DNA from: an uncultured Campylobacter sp.
GTDB lineage: Bacteria > Campylobacterota > Campylobacteria > Campylobacterales > Campylobacteraceae
DNA: 34,367 bases
Direction: 5' to 3'
Assembly (NCBI GenBank): GCA_937990735.1
Contig: CALKQT010000033.1
Span: 1 to 34,367 of the forward strand
The notes under the pieces were generated by a model. It did no database searches and was not told the origin of the DNA. It saw nothing but the letters and a program-made list of their open reading frames with translations. A program made the translations under genes and the position numbers. Positions 25,055 through 32,913 of this stretch are shown here, one piece after another. Positions within the stretch are counted from its first letter, which is position 1. Each line of letters starts with the position of its first letter.

Positions 25055-27959
25055 AAATTATCTGGCGCTTGAAGCAAGCGCGGGCAGCGGCAAGACCTTT
25101 AATCTCGCAGTAAGGTTCATCGAGCTGGTGCTAAAAGGCGAGCCGATCAATGAAATTTTAGCGCTTACCTTTACCAAAAAAGCTGCTGCTGAGATGAAAA
25201 CGCGCATCGTGGAGAAATTTCAAAATTTGCTTGTCGTGCGCGACGGCGCCCTTGTGCCAAGCCCCGAGCTGGAGCAAATTTGTGCTGATTTGGGGCTAAG
25301 CGCGGATGAGGTTTTGACATCGCAGCGGCGCCTACTGCCTAAATTTTTAAGTGAGAGCCTAAACGTCTTTACCTTCGATGCATTTTTTGCAAAGGCTCTG
25401 CGCTCGTTCGCGCTAAATAGCGGCATCGATCCCGGATTTGAAAACGACGAAAGCATACTAGGCGTGCAGCAGGCGGCGTTTTTAGGCGCGATTTGTAAAA
25501 ACGAAGCGCTACTAAGAGAGGTCGTGGATTATGTAAGCGACTCAGGAATGGCAAAGAACGAGTTTTTAAATAGCTTACAAAGCATTTGGAGAGGCGATAT
25601 AAGCATAAATCCGCCCACGCTTCCCGCAAGCTCCGCGCTAGCAGAGATAAATGAAATTTTATCCTGCTTGCAAAAAGCGGCGAGAGATGCGGGCGTAAGC
25701 GCTGGAGCCGTAAATGGGCTAAGCCCTGTTAGTGATCTGTCAAAATTATCCTCTGGTTTCATTCTTTCGGCTCTTGCCAACGGCAGTTTCGATTATCCGC
25801 GTTCGCAGCTTAAAAAAATTTCGCATCTTGACGGCGAGCTAGCAAGGCTGAAAGACGCCATAGCTCGCGAAATAGCGTGGATGGATGCGGTATATGCGGC
25901 TAAGCTGGCAGGACTAATTAGAATTTATGCCGAAGCGCTTAAATCGGTGCAGCGCAAAAGCGGCAAGCTCACGTTCGGCGATGTCACCGCAGCTGTGCAC
26001 TCGCTGCTAAATCCAAACGCAGAGGCGTTACAGGGCAACCGCGAGCTTTTGTATTTCAGGCTCGATTCTAAAATCACGCATATTTTAATTGACGAATTCC
26101 AAGATACCGACATTTGCCAGTATGAAATCATGCTGCCGCTAATCTCTGAGGCGCTTGCTGGCAAAGGGGCGGAAGAGCGCTGTGGCAGCTTTTTTTACGT
26201 AGGCGATAAAAAACAGAGCATCTATAAATTTCGCGGCGCAGAGAGAAAAATTTTTGATATTTTGCGCGAGCAGTTTAGTCAAATCAAAACGCATAGTCTG
26301 CCGCGCAATTATCGCAGCTTAAAACTCATCGTAAAATTTGTAAATGAGATCTTGCGCGATAAATTTGCGTCTTATGAAGATCAAATCGCGGCAAATAAGC
26401 TAGATAGCGATCTGCCCGCTTCGGTGCTGCAAAAAATCAAGGACTATCCTCTTTCTCATCCGCAAATGCCGCTATTTGAGGTGCAAAGCGACGATTACGG
26501 CTACGTAGCAGCATTTCCATACGACGACGTGCTAAAGGGGGCTGCGGAGCAAGCGCGCAGACTTGTTGAGGAGTGCGGCGTGAAAGCTGATGATATTGCG
26601 ATTTTATGCTGGAAAAATGAGCACGTAAGCGCGCTAAAAGAGATACTATCGGAATTTTGCGAGGTTTGCAGTGGCTCAAATAAGGCCCTGCGTTGCAGCG
26701 AGCAGGTAAATGCCGTAATTCAATACGCGAAATTCTGCGTAGGTGGCGATGAAATTTATCTGCGAAACGCCGAAGCGATTTTGGGTAGGCGGCTTAAAAA
26801 AATAGCGGTCGATCTGCATAAAAACGCGCAAAAAACGGCAGAATTTATCGCTAGCGCGCTGAAATTAAATTTTGTCGATCCAGATCTGCTGCTGTTTTTT
26901 GAGACGCTGGCAAAATTTAATAGTTTTAGCGAGTATCTGTTTGCAAACGACGAAACGGAGGTATTTGCCAAGGAACAAAGCGGCATTAAAATTATGACCG
27001 TGCATAAGTCAAAGGGGCTTCAGTTCCCACACGTAATCGTTTGCGACCGCATCGGAGGAAAAGACCGGGGCGAGAGCTCAAAGCTCGCGACGGACTATGA
27101 TTTTGCCACGCATAAGTGGAGGATTTTTTATAAATTCGCGAGCAGAAAGAGCTTGGATGCGGAATTTGCGGTGCTAATGGATGAAAACGATCGCTCTGCG
27201 CATGAAGAGGATATAAACAAGCTCTATGTGGCATTTACACGCGCCGAACGCTCACTCATCATCGTAAAACGCTCCGAGGCAAAAATAGATCAATACAATT
27301 ATAGCTTTTTTTCGCCTTACGCCAAAAAGACCAAAGGCGCGGGCGTCGTGGAGTGGCTGGATATCCCGGATTTTCAATACGGCTACGTAATCCCAAGCTT
27401 CGTAAAATCAGAAGAGAAACCGCCGCGAAAAAAGATCGCGCTCGTAGCGGGCGAGCCTCAAGGCGCGCAAGAAAAAGCAGGCGGCGGCGAAACGGAGGCG
27501 CTAAGCGCGATATATTTCGGCGAGGCGCTGCACTATGCGCTCGAGATGAGCGAAGGCTTTGCGGCGGATGAAATTTTACGAGGAGTGAGCTTAGCAAGAG
27601 GTCGCTATGCTAAATTTTTAAACGATGCGGATTTTGAAAATATCGCGGCGCGAGCGCTCGGCCTAAGCAAAAACGAGGAATTTTTAGCTCTGATAAGAGG
27701 CGCTCAAGCCTATAAAGAGATGCCGATAAAAAGCGCGGAGGGTGAGCTTTTGCGCGTGGATCTGGCGTGCTTTAGGCAAGATGAAATTTTGCTTTTTGAT
27801 TACAAAAGCTCCGAAAAATACCTAGCGCAAAACAAAGCTCAAGTGGCGCGGTATAAAAGCGTGATCCGCGAGTTTTATCCGCATGCGCGGGTGCGCGCCT
27901 TCGTGCTGGCTCTCGAAGCTGCGGGCGCTAAGTTGATCGAAGTGAATGAGGAGGGATAA
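25041..27959 (+). CDS. addA: AddA-type UvrD-like helicase-nuclease subunit
   Basis: ATP-dependent 3'-5' helicase and nuclease of AddAB (RecB-like). Superfamily 1 motifs appear in order: Walker A A-S-A-G-S-G-K-T (residues 12-19), L-T-F-T-K-K-A-A-A-E-M, I-L-I-D-E-F-Q-D-T-D (Walker B, about 350), G-D-K-K-Q-S-I-Y-K-F-R-G, L-P-R-N-Y-R-S, V-H-K-S-K-G-L-Q-F-P, and L-Y-V-A-F-T-R-A. The C-terminal nuclease has G-E-A-L-H-Y-A-L, V-D-L-A and F-D-Y-K-S-S with D920 and K922. The start at 25041 has AAGGGG upstream and puts Walker A at the expected distance; the frame upstream to 24954 lies inside addB. Length 972 aa. It overlaps addB by 14 bp. Confidence 0.94.
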   Translation: MAKFENYLALEASAGSGKTFNLAVRFIELVLKGEPINEILALTFTKKAAAEMKTRIVEKFQNLLVVRDGALVPSPELEQICADLGLSADEVLTSQRRLLPKFLSESLNVFTFDAFFAKALRSFALNSGIDPGFENDESILGVQQAAFLGAICKNEALLREVVDYVSDSGMAKNEFLNSLQSIWRGDISINPPTLPASSALAEINEILSCLQKAARDAGVSAGAVNGLSPVSDLSKLSSGFILSALANGSFDYPRSQLKKISHLDGELARLKDAIAREIAWMDAVYAAKLAGLIRIYAEALKSVQRKSGKLTFGDVTAAVHSLLNPNAEALQGNRELLYFRLDSKITHILIDEFQDTDICQYEIMLPLISEALAGKGAEERCGSFFYVGDKKQSIYKFRGAERKIFDILREQFSQIKTHSLPRNYRSLKLIVKFVNEILRDKFASYEDQIAANKLDSDLPASVLQKIKDYPLSHPQMPLFEVQSDDYGYVAAFPYDDVLKGAAEQARRLVEECGVKADDIAILCWKNEHVSALKEILSEFCEVCSGSNKALRCSEQVNAVIQYAKFCVGGDEIYLRNAEAILGRRLKKIAVDLHKNAQKTAEFIASALKLNFVDPDLLLFFETLAKFNSFSEYLFANDETEVFAKEQSGIKIMTVHKSKGLQFPHVIVCDRIGGKDRGESSKLATDYDFATHKWRIFYKFASRKSLDAEFAVLMDENDRSAHEEDINKLYVAFTRAERSLIIVKRSEAKIDQYNYSFFSPYAKKTKGAGVVEWLDIPDFQYGYVIPSFVKSEEKPPRKKIALVAGEPQGAQEKAGGGETEALSAIYFGEALHYALEMSEGFAADEILRGVSLARGRYAKFLNDADFENIAARALGLSKNEEFLALIRGAQAYKEMPIKSAEGELLRVDLACFRQDEILLFDYKSSEKYLAQNKAQVARYKSVIREFYPHARVRAFVLALEAAGAKLIEVNEEG

Positions 27960-28038
27960 AATTTTAAAGCTTAGATGAAATTTGAGCGCAGATATATTAA
28001 AGATAGCTTAAATTAAGCTATACATAAGGATATTTCTA

Positions 28039-28044
28039 TATAAT
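28039..28044 (+). promoter_or_regulatory. rplM-rpsI promoter, -10 box
   Basis: TATAAT in an A/T-rich stretch 31 bp before the rplM ATG, in the 115-bp gap after addA. Confidence 0.65.
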
Positions 28045-28074
28045 CACAGCTCAAATTTTAATAAGGCGGAAACC

Positions 28075-28500
28075 ATGACAGAAATTACAAAGCCTAGCGA
28101 AGTTAAGCGCGACTGGGTCGTTATCGACGCGACCGACAAAAGATTCGGTAGGATGCTTACCGAAGTCGCCGTATTGCTACGCGGCAAACACAAACCAAGC
28201 TACACTCCAAACGTGGATTGCGGAGACTACGTCGTTATCATCAACGCTTCAAAAGCGGTATTTACCGGCAATAACAAAGGCGACGACAAACTTTATCACA
28301 GCTACTCGGGCTATTTCGGAAGCGTAAAGAGCGTGAAATTCCAAGACCTGCTTAAAAACAACCCCGCAAAGCTCTATAGACTTGCGGTTCGCGGTATGCT
28401 TCCTAAGACGAAGCTCGGCAAGGCGATGATCAAAAAGCTATTCGTATATGAAGGCGGCGAGCACCCTCATACTGCGCAAACAACTAAAAAAGGAAAATAA
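28075..28500 (+). CDS. rplM: 50S ribosomal protein L13
   Basis: Large-subunit protein needed early in 50S assembly. Family signatures: W-V-V-I-D-A-T-D-K-R-F-G-R near the start, L-R-G-K-H-K-P-S-Y-T-P-N-V-D-C-G-D, and A-V-R-G-M-L-P-K-T-K-L-G near residue 102. Length (141 aa) is normal. Its stop is 2 bp from rpsI, the near-universal L13-S9 operon. RAATTY sites are nearly absent here, in contrast to neighbouring genes, which fits strong codon constraint. Confidence 0.98.
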   Translation: MTEITKPSEVKRDWVVIDATDKRFGRMLTEVAVLLRGKHKPSYTPNVDCGDYVVIINASKAVFTGNNKGDDKLYHSYSGYFGSVKSVKFQDLLKNNPAKLYRLAVRGMLPKTKLGKAMIKKLFVYEGGEHPHTAQTTKKGK

Positions 28501-28502
28501 TC

Positions 28503-28892
28503 ATGGCGACAATTTATGCAACCGGAAAGAGAAAAACTGCCGTAGCTAAGGTTTGGGTAAAACCTGGAAGCGGCAAGATCGTAGTAAACGGTATGGATCT
28601 AAACACCTGGCTAGGCGGTCACGAAGCGATCAAGCTAAGGGTTGTTCAGCCGCTTTTGGCGACTAAACAAGAGACCTCGATGGACATCACCGCACAGACT
28701 TTGGGCGGTGGATATTCGGCTCAAGCAGATGCGCTAAAGCACGGAATTTCAAAAGCGCTTGCCGCGATGGATAAGGATTTTAGAGCGGCTCTTAAGCCAA
28801 AAGGTCTGCTAACTCGCGATAGCCGCGTGGTCGAGCGAAAGAAATTCGGCCGCCGCAAAGCGCGTAGAAGTCCGCAGTTCTCTAAGAGATAA
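28503..28892 (+). CDS. rpsI: 30S ribosomal protein S9
   Basis: Small-subunit protein whose C-terminal tail reaches the P-site tRNA. It has A-T-G-K-R-K-T-A-V-A-K-V-W at the start, G-G-G-Y-S-A-Q-A-D-A-L-K-H-G-I in the middle, and the basic tail K-K-F-G-R-R-K-A-R-R-S-P-Q-F-S-K-R. Length (129 aa) is normal. It is the second gene of the L13-S9 operon. Confidence 0.98.
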   Translation: MATIYATGKRKTAVAKVWVKPGSGKIVVNGMDLNTWLGGHEAIKLRVVQPLLATKQETSMDITAQTLGGGYSAQADALKHGISKALAAMDKDFRAALKPKGLLTRDSRVVERKKFGRRKARRSPQFSKR

Positions 28893-28991
28893 TGTTTTTT
28901 ACAAATTTGTGGCGAAATTGTCGCAAATTTGTAAATTCTTTAAAAATTTTATGGTAATATCGAATTATAACTTTATTTGAAAGGATGTTTA

Positions 28992-30011
28992 ATGAAGAAA
29001 GTTCTACTTGCATTAAGCTTGTGTGCATCCGGCGCATTGTTCGCTAGCGATGCTGATTATCACTGGGAGATCACCCCTACTATCGGTGGAATGACTCATG
29101 AGGGCAATATGGATTTGGATTCGAATTTTATGTTCGGTCTACGTCTTGCCAAAAATCTACAAGATTCGTTTATCGATCAAGTAGAGGTTGGTTTTGATTA
29201 CTCCCGCAATATTGGCGTAGAGGATTTAGCTCACAGAGTAGGCAACGATAAGCCTGACGCTAAATATTATCACATCAATGCTGTAAAAGACTTAGTAAAT
29301 TTCACCGATAATTTCAAACTATACGGCTTGCTAGGTCTTGGATATATGGATTACACTAAAGACGTTTACAACGATGGCGATCAAGATAGCGGCTTCGGTC
29401 AATACGGCTTGGGTCTAAAATACTACATTACCGACAATTTCGCTACAAAACTTGAAGCACGCGATGCTATCAGATTTGACGACGGCAACCACGTATTGTT
29501 CTATACTCTAGGCTTTGCAGTTGATTTTGGCAAGAGATACGCTGACGCAGCTCCAGTTGCTCCGGCTCCTGCAGGTTGCAAAGATGCAGATAACGACGGC
29601 GTATGCGATAATGTCGATAGATGCCCAGGCACACCTGCTGGCGTAGTTGTAGATGAATATGGTTGCGAGAAAGTTATTAGATTAAATTTGGGCGTAAATT
29701 TTGCTACAGATAGCTCAAAAATTTCCCCTGAGTTTATGAACCAGATCAAAAACGTAAGCGACGTGCTAGTGGCTCACCCTGATTACAAAGTAATTCTAGA
29801 GGGTCACACCGATAGCACCGGTTCGAATGCATATAATCAAAAGCTTTCCGAGCGCAGAGCTGCTGCAGTTGGAGGTGCGCTTAAGAGCTTCGGCGTAGAT
29901 GCCAGCAGAATCACCACTGTAGGATACGGCGAAACTAAGCCTATCGCTACAAACGCTACTAAAGCAGGCCGCGCTCAAAATAGACGCGTTGATGCTAAAT
30001 TTAGAAAATAA
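28992..30011 (+). CDS. cadF: CadF-like OmpA-family outer-membrane protein
   Basis: OmpA-family porin/anchor, orthologous by position (after rpsI) and sequence to C. jejuni CadF, the fibronectin-binding adhesin. Signal peptide MKKVLLALSLCASGALFA; an eight-stranded beta-barrel to about residue 180; a Pro/Ala hinge; a thrombospondin-type-3-like calcium repeat (D-A-D-N-D-G-V-C-D-N-V-D-R-C-P, about 197-215); and a C-terminal OmpA peptidoglycan-binding domain with L-E-G-H-T-D-S-T-G-S and Q-K-L-S-E-R-R-A. The FRLS fibronectin motif of C. jejuni CadF aligns with Y-I-T at about 145-147 and is not conserved, so fibronectin binding is uncertain. The ATG at 28992 follows AAGGA; the TTG at 28977 lies upstream of that site. 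A strong terminator follows. Confidence 0.85.
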   Translation: MKKVLLALSLCASGALFASDADYHWEITPTIGGMTHEGNMDLDSNFMFGLRLAKNLQDSFIDQVEVGFDYSRNIGVEDLAHRVGNDKPDAKYYHINAVKDLVNFTDNFKLYGLLGLGYMDYTKDVYNDGDQDSGFGQYGLGLKYYITDNFATKLEARDAIRFDDGNHVLFYTLGFAVDFGKRYADAAPVAPAPAGCKDADNDGVCDNVDRCPGTPAGVVVDEYGCEKVIRLNLGVNFATDSSKISPEFMNQIKNVSDVLVAHPDYKVILEGHTDSTGSNAYNQKLSERRAAAVGGALKSFGVDASRITTVGYGETKPIATNATKAGRAQNRRVDAKFRK

Positions 30012-30030
30012 TCTTTTCTAGATCCACATA

Positions 30031-30056
30031 AGCGGAGCTTCGGCTCCGCTTTTTTA
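30031..30056 (+). terminator. Rho-independent terminator after cadF
   Basis: Textbook hairpin: AAGCGGAGC (30031-30039), TTCG loop, GCTCCGCTT (30044-30052), running into a T-stretch. It separates cadF from the phosphatase gene. Confidence 0.95.
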
Positions 30057-30076
30057 TATCCGAATTAAATTTTGAA

Positions 30077-31135
30077 ATGCCAAAATTCCAAGCCACTCTG
30101 CTTTTTGATCTCGATGGTACGCTCATAGACTCCACACCCGCGATACTGGATGGTTTTCACTACGCGTTTGCGCATTTGGGCGCTGCAGAGCCTAGCGACG
30201 AAGCGATTAAAAGGCTTATCGGGCATCCGTTAGAGGTAATGTTTGAGCGTCTAGGTGTGACGCGCGATGTACAGAATTTCGTGCTCGCCTACAAGCAGCG
30301 ATACGCGCGGACTTTTTTGGATCAGACCGTTCTGCTAAGCGGTGCGTTCGAGGCGGTTCGCACGGCGGGTGAGTTTGCAAATTTAGGCGTCGTGACGACC
30401 AAGACGTCGAAATTTTCTAAAATTTTATTGCGACATCTTGGCATCGCTGATCTTTTCGGCACCATCGTCGGACGAGAGGATGTGAAAAATCCCAAACCAA
30501 GCGCCGAACCGATCTTAAAGGCGCTCGAAAATTTAGGAATTTGCGGCGCGACCGCTAGCAAAAGTTCAAATACAATTAGCAGTAAAGCTTGCTATGCTAC
30601 TGCCGATGAAAATACAAGCGCTGCTAGCAGGAGCGCGATTTTGAGTGAAATTTCAGCGTCTGATTTAAAGAGCCTTCCTGTGCTTGATCCTAGTCCTAGC
30701 AAAGTTTACGAGCAAAATTTAAGCAGCATCGCGAGTCAAAATTCCGATAGAATTTCGTTTAAAAATTTAAGCGAAGTAAAGAGCGATAGACATGAGGCTG
30801 GCGATAAGAACCGAAAGGACAATATCGGCATCGAGGGCGAGAGCGATAAAGGCGGAGCGCGCGGCGGTAAAATTTATGATGCACATGAGCTAAATTCCAC
30901 TCCTTGTTATGACAAAATTTGCAGTGACGAAATCCTGCCTTCTGTTGGCCAAAATATCTTTATGATCGGTGATACGTCGCTTGACGCCATCTCGGCAAAG
31001 TCGGCAGCGGTGCGAAGCGTGGGCGTAAGCTGCGGCTACGGCAGTGCCTCGGAACTACGGGCGCATTTCGAGTTCGTATGCGCGGACGCAAAAGAGGCGG
31101 TTGAGCTGATACGCGGAATTTCATCGAAATTTTAG
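30077..31135 (+). CDS. HAD-family phosphatase (Gph/PGP-like) with large insertion
   Basis: HAD superfamily hydrolase resembling phosphoglycolate phosphatase. Motif I D-L-D-G-T has the nucleophile D11 and acid/base D13; a helical cap follows; motif II T-T-K-T-S is at about residues 107-111; the motif III Lys is in N-P-K-P-S; and the motif IV acidic residues are in M-I-G-D-T-S-L-D-A near 296-304. The core matches the gene after cadF in C. jejuni (Cj1477c, about 213 aa as I recall), but this protein is 352 aa. The excess is a low-complexity insertion of about 135 residues between motifs III and IV, with S/N/E-rich repeats such as Q-N-L and Q-N-S. The motifs on both sides are in frame, so the gene is intact. 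No strong ribosome site is visible. Confidence 0.85.
   Translation: MPKFQATLLFDLDGTLIDSTPAILDGFHYAFAHLGAAEPSDEAIKRLIGHPLEVMFERLGVTRDVQNFVLAYKQRYARTFLDQTVLLSGAFEAVRTAGEFANLGVVTTKTSKFSKILLRHLGIADLFGTIVGREDVKNPKPSAEPILKALENLGICGATASKSSNTISSKACYATADENTSAASRSAILSEISASDLKSLPVLDPSPSKVYEQNLSSIASQNSDRISFKNLSEVKSDRHEAGDKNRKDNIGIEGESDKGGARGGKIYDAHELNSTPCYDKICSDEILPSVGQNIFMIGDTSLDAISAKSAAVRSVGVSCGYGSASELRAHFEFVCADAKEAVELIRGISSKF
30541..30945 (+). repeat. low-complexity insertion in the HAD phosphatase
   Basis: About 135 codons rich in Ser, Asn, Lys and Asp between catalytic motifs III and IV. I count about 10 RAATTY sites from 30527 to 30930 (roughly 25 per kb), several read as Q-N-L, Q-N-S or K-N-L as in the other two insertions. 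The position is a surface connection in the HAD fold. Confidence 0.65.
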
Positions 31136-32036
31136 GCGCGACGGAGCGAAATTTTTCTAGCTTAGATGCGTTATTTTTGCAAATACTTATAAGCGAACCC
31201 GTGCCCGAAATTTAGAATCTAAATATCCAATTAATTTTGCGTTTTAAACAGCGCGCGATATAAATGTCCGCGCTATTTAGCTGGAGAGCAAGACGCTTTC
31301 TAAGTGTTCAAACGATAGGCGGAGTTAAATTTCGCATATTTCTACTCTGGTCTAGCAATAGCCTGTGCCGAACTAACAATGTACGGGAATATTTCACTTT
31401 GTCCATAGTGCTTGATCTGATTCGTCAATGTTCGGTATTAACGACATATGGAAAAATTTTGCTACCTCGAGTAATCGTGTTCTATTCACTTTCGATTTGT
31501 ATTAACACAATGTATGAGAAAATTTTACCGCAGTCAAATTTTACGCAATTTCGCAATATCTTTTGAGCTTGTGAACGGCTTTTGCAAGAAATTTAATGCA
31601 AGCGTCTCGCACCTAAATTTTAATTCTGATTTTAGTTTAGACCCCGCCTAATCGCGATAAATTCTATGCTTCGTCTGATGTGAGTATTTGGCGGACTTAT
31701 TGCGCAACCTTGTCGCAAGCCTATTTGACGCTTATTTTAAAGCTTCGTTCACTTGGCAAGTATTAAATAGTATATGTTTTGTGGTAGGCTTATTTGTCAA
31801 AATTTCATCCCGGAATAAATAAGCTCGCAAAGGCGCAAATATAGGATGAACTAGCCAAATTTTAAAATTTAGCTCCGCGGCGAGCAGCCATATTCTTTTA
31901 TCGGAGCCGATGAAAGCAGTGTTGGCTTTTGCGTTTTAATTTTATCGTTTCGGCTCAGCAGGGCTTTAAATTTAATCTAAAATTTTGCAAAATTTTAAAA
32001 TTCCGCCCGCTCTTATGCTTTTTTAAAGCAAAATTC
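31136..32036. other. 900-bp gap without a convincing gene
   Basis: The only frame of size, 31264-31566 (+), has no ribosome site and no recognisable protein. The stretch from about 31241 to 31530 holds the degenerate 65-bp repeat described separately. From 31560 to 32036 I see only scattered AAATTT words and the start of the tRNA-Gln promoter region. Confidence 0.6.
31304..31530 (+). repeat. degenerate tandem repeat, period about 61-66 bp
   Basis: A motif of about 33 bp recurs with starts near 31304, 31365, 31430 and 31494. By hand alignment copies 2 and 4 match at about 70%, and at 18 of 22 positions over their core (31376-31397 and 31507-31528). Copies 2 and 3 match at about 64%. Many differences are transitions. 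A weaker copy may start near 31241. Repeats this diverged are not an active CRISPR array. Confidence 0.4.
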
Positions 32037-32042
32037 TATAAA
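32037..32042 (+). promoter_or_regulatory. tRNA-Gln promoter, -10 box
   Basis: TATAAA 16 bases before the tRNA 5' end, with an A/T-rich upstream stretch. Confidence 0.5.
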
Positions 32043-32057
32043 ATACCGCTTCCGCAA

Positions 32058-32131
32058 TGGGCTATCGTCTAATGGCAGGACAACAAACTCTGGATTTGTG
32101 AATATAGGTTCGACCCCTATTAGCCCATCCA
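32058..32131 (+). tRNA. tRNA-Gln (anticodon CUG)
   Basis: Cloverleaf read by eye: acceptor TGGGCTA pairs with TAGCCCA (32121-32127), beginning with the U1-A72 pair typical of tRNA-Gln. The anticodon stem ACAAA/TTTGT encloses the loop CTCTGGA, giving anticodon CTG (32090-32092). T-stem ATAGG/CCTAT has the loop TTCGACC. The base after the acceptor is T, followed by an encoded CCA. A U at the discriminator position is unusual for tRNA-Gln, where G is common. It reads CAG codons. It stands alone in the gap between the HAD gene and the DUF411 gene. Confidence 0.82.
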
Positions 32132-32274
32132 CCCGAATTTTAATTTCCTTTATCATGCTAGTTTTTGAAATTAATTTGCGCGTCATTTTTGCATATAGTG
32201 GCAGCATTCGCCGGCTAAAGCAAATTGCGCCAAGCCATAAATAGGCAAAATTTTATCGAGCCAATAAGTAAGTT

Positions 32275-32290
32275 GCCGCTTTAAAGCGGC
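32275..32290. repeat. palindrome downstream of the DUF411 gene
   Basis: GCCGC-TTTAAA-GCGGC, 4 bp beyond the stop of the minus-strand DUF411 gene. It could be a weak terminator, but no T-run follows on the minus strand. Confidence 0.4.
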
Positions 32291-32293
32291 GGA

Positions 32294-32755
32294 TTATTTG
32301 ATTTTTTCTTTGCCTTTGTAAGTGGCAATGCTTTGATATGAGCCGTCTTTTTTAAACGCTACCACATCATAGACCTCGGGCTGTGAGCCTTGCTCCATAC
32401 CTGGCGCTTCTAGCGGCATGCCAGGTACTGCTATGCCGATAACGTCTTTAGGCTTATTTTTTAGTAGCGTGCGGATCTCACCTGCTGGCATATGCCCTTC
32501 GACTACATACCCATCTATGATCGCGGTGTGGCAGCTAGCGAGCTCCAGCGGAAGTTTGAGCTCATCCTTCTTCTGGATAAGCGGCTCGTCGGCCAGCGAA
32601 ATCATCTCGACTTCAAAGCCATTTTGCTCCATATATTTTGCCCAGTTATGGCAACAGCCGCAGCTCTCGCCGTGATAGACCTTGATGTGTTCGTCCGCCG
32701 CCGCATAGCTACCTAATGCCGCTAAAAGTGCACCTGCAAATAAAATTTTCTTCAT
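32294..32755 (-). CDS. DUF411 periplasmic metal-binding protein
   Basis: DUF411 family (CopG-like), small exported proteins often found with copper resistance genes. The signal peptide MKKILFAGALLAALGSYAAA is followed by the family's K-V-Y-H-G-E-S-C-G-C-C-H-N-W with cysteines 32, 34 and 35. Further on come A-S-C-H-T-A, Y-V-V-E-G-H-M-P-A and I-A-V-P-G-M-P-L, with the methionine-rich A-P-G-M-E-Q-G near the end. The Cys/His/Met content fits binding of copper or a similar metal in the periplasm. Length (153 aa) is normal. A GGAG site precedes the ATG. No copper ATPase or oxidase is alongside in this window. Confidence 0.9.
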   Translation of the reverse strand: MKKILFAGALLAALGSYAAADEHIKVYHGESCGCCHNWAKYMEQNGFEVEMISLADEPLIQKKDELKLPLELASCHTAIIDGYVVEGHMPAGEIRTLLKNKPKDVIGIAVPGMPLEAPGMEQGSQPEVYDVVAFKKDGSYQSIATYKGKEKIK

Positions 32756-32783
32756 ATTTTACTCCAGTGATTAAAAGCCCCCG

Positions 32784-32789
32784 ATTATA
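32784..32789 (-). promoter_or_regulatory. DUF411 gene promoter, -10 box (minus strand)
   Basis: TATAAT on the minus strand, 28 bp upstream of the start codon. Confidence 0.55.
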
Positions 32790-32865
32790 CAATACGAATA
32801 GTAAATTTTTAAGAGCGAACCATATAACTCTAAGATTAAATTTGACGAAGCAGACCCGCTCGTAA

Positions 32866-32897
32866 GCCGAAATTTTAAGAAATTTTAAAATTTCGGC
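32866..32897. terminator. hairpin after the second lipoprotein gene, RAATTY arms
   Basis: Perfect 13-bp inverted repeat GCCGAAATTTTAA (32866-32878) and its complement (32885-32897) with a six-base loop, 16 bp past the stop of the minus-strand lipoprotein gene. Both arms contain AAATTT; no T-run follows. Confidence 0.5.
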
Positions 32898-32913
32898 GTC
32901 GCGGATAAGTTGG

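Noticed and set aside
30077..31135. Two fused or frameshifted genes in the HAD locus
   Set aside because: HAD motifs I to IV are in a single frame on both sides of the insertion and in the right order, so this is one enlarged protein.
31241..31530. Active CRISPR array suggested by the 61-66 bp period
   Set aside because: Repeat copies share only about 64-70% identity, have no match to the C. jejuni type II-C repeat I remember, and no cas genes are nearby.
31264..31566. 100-codon open frame in the gap after the HAD gene
   Set aside because: No ribosome site, no recognisable protein, and it lies across the degenerate 65-bp repeat, which explains its weakly periodic peptide (T-x-x-x-x-K-I-L-x-P).
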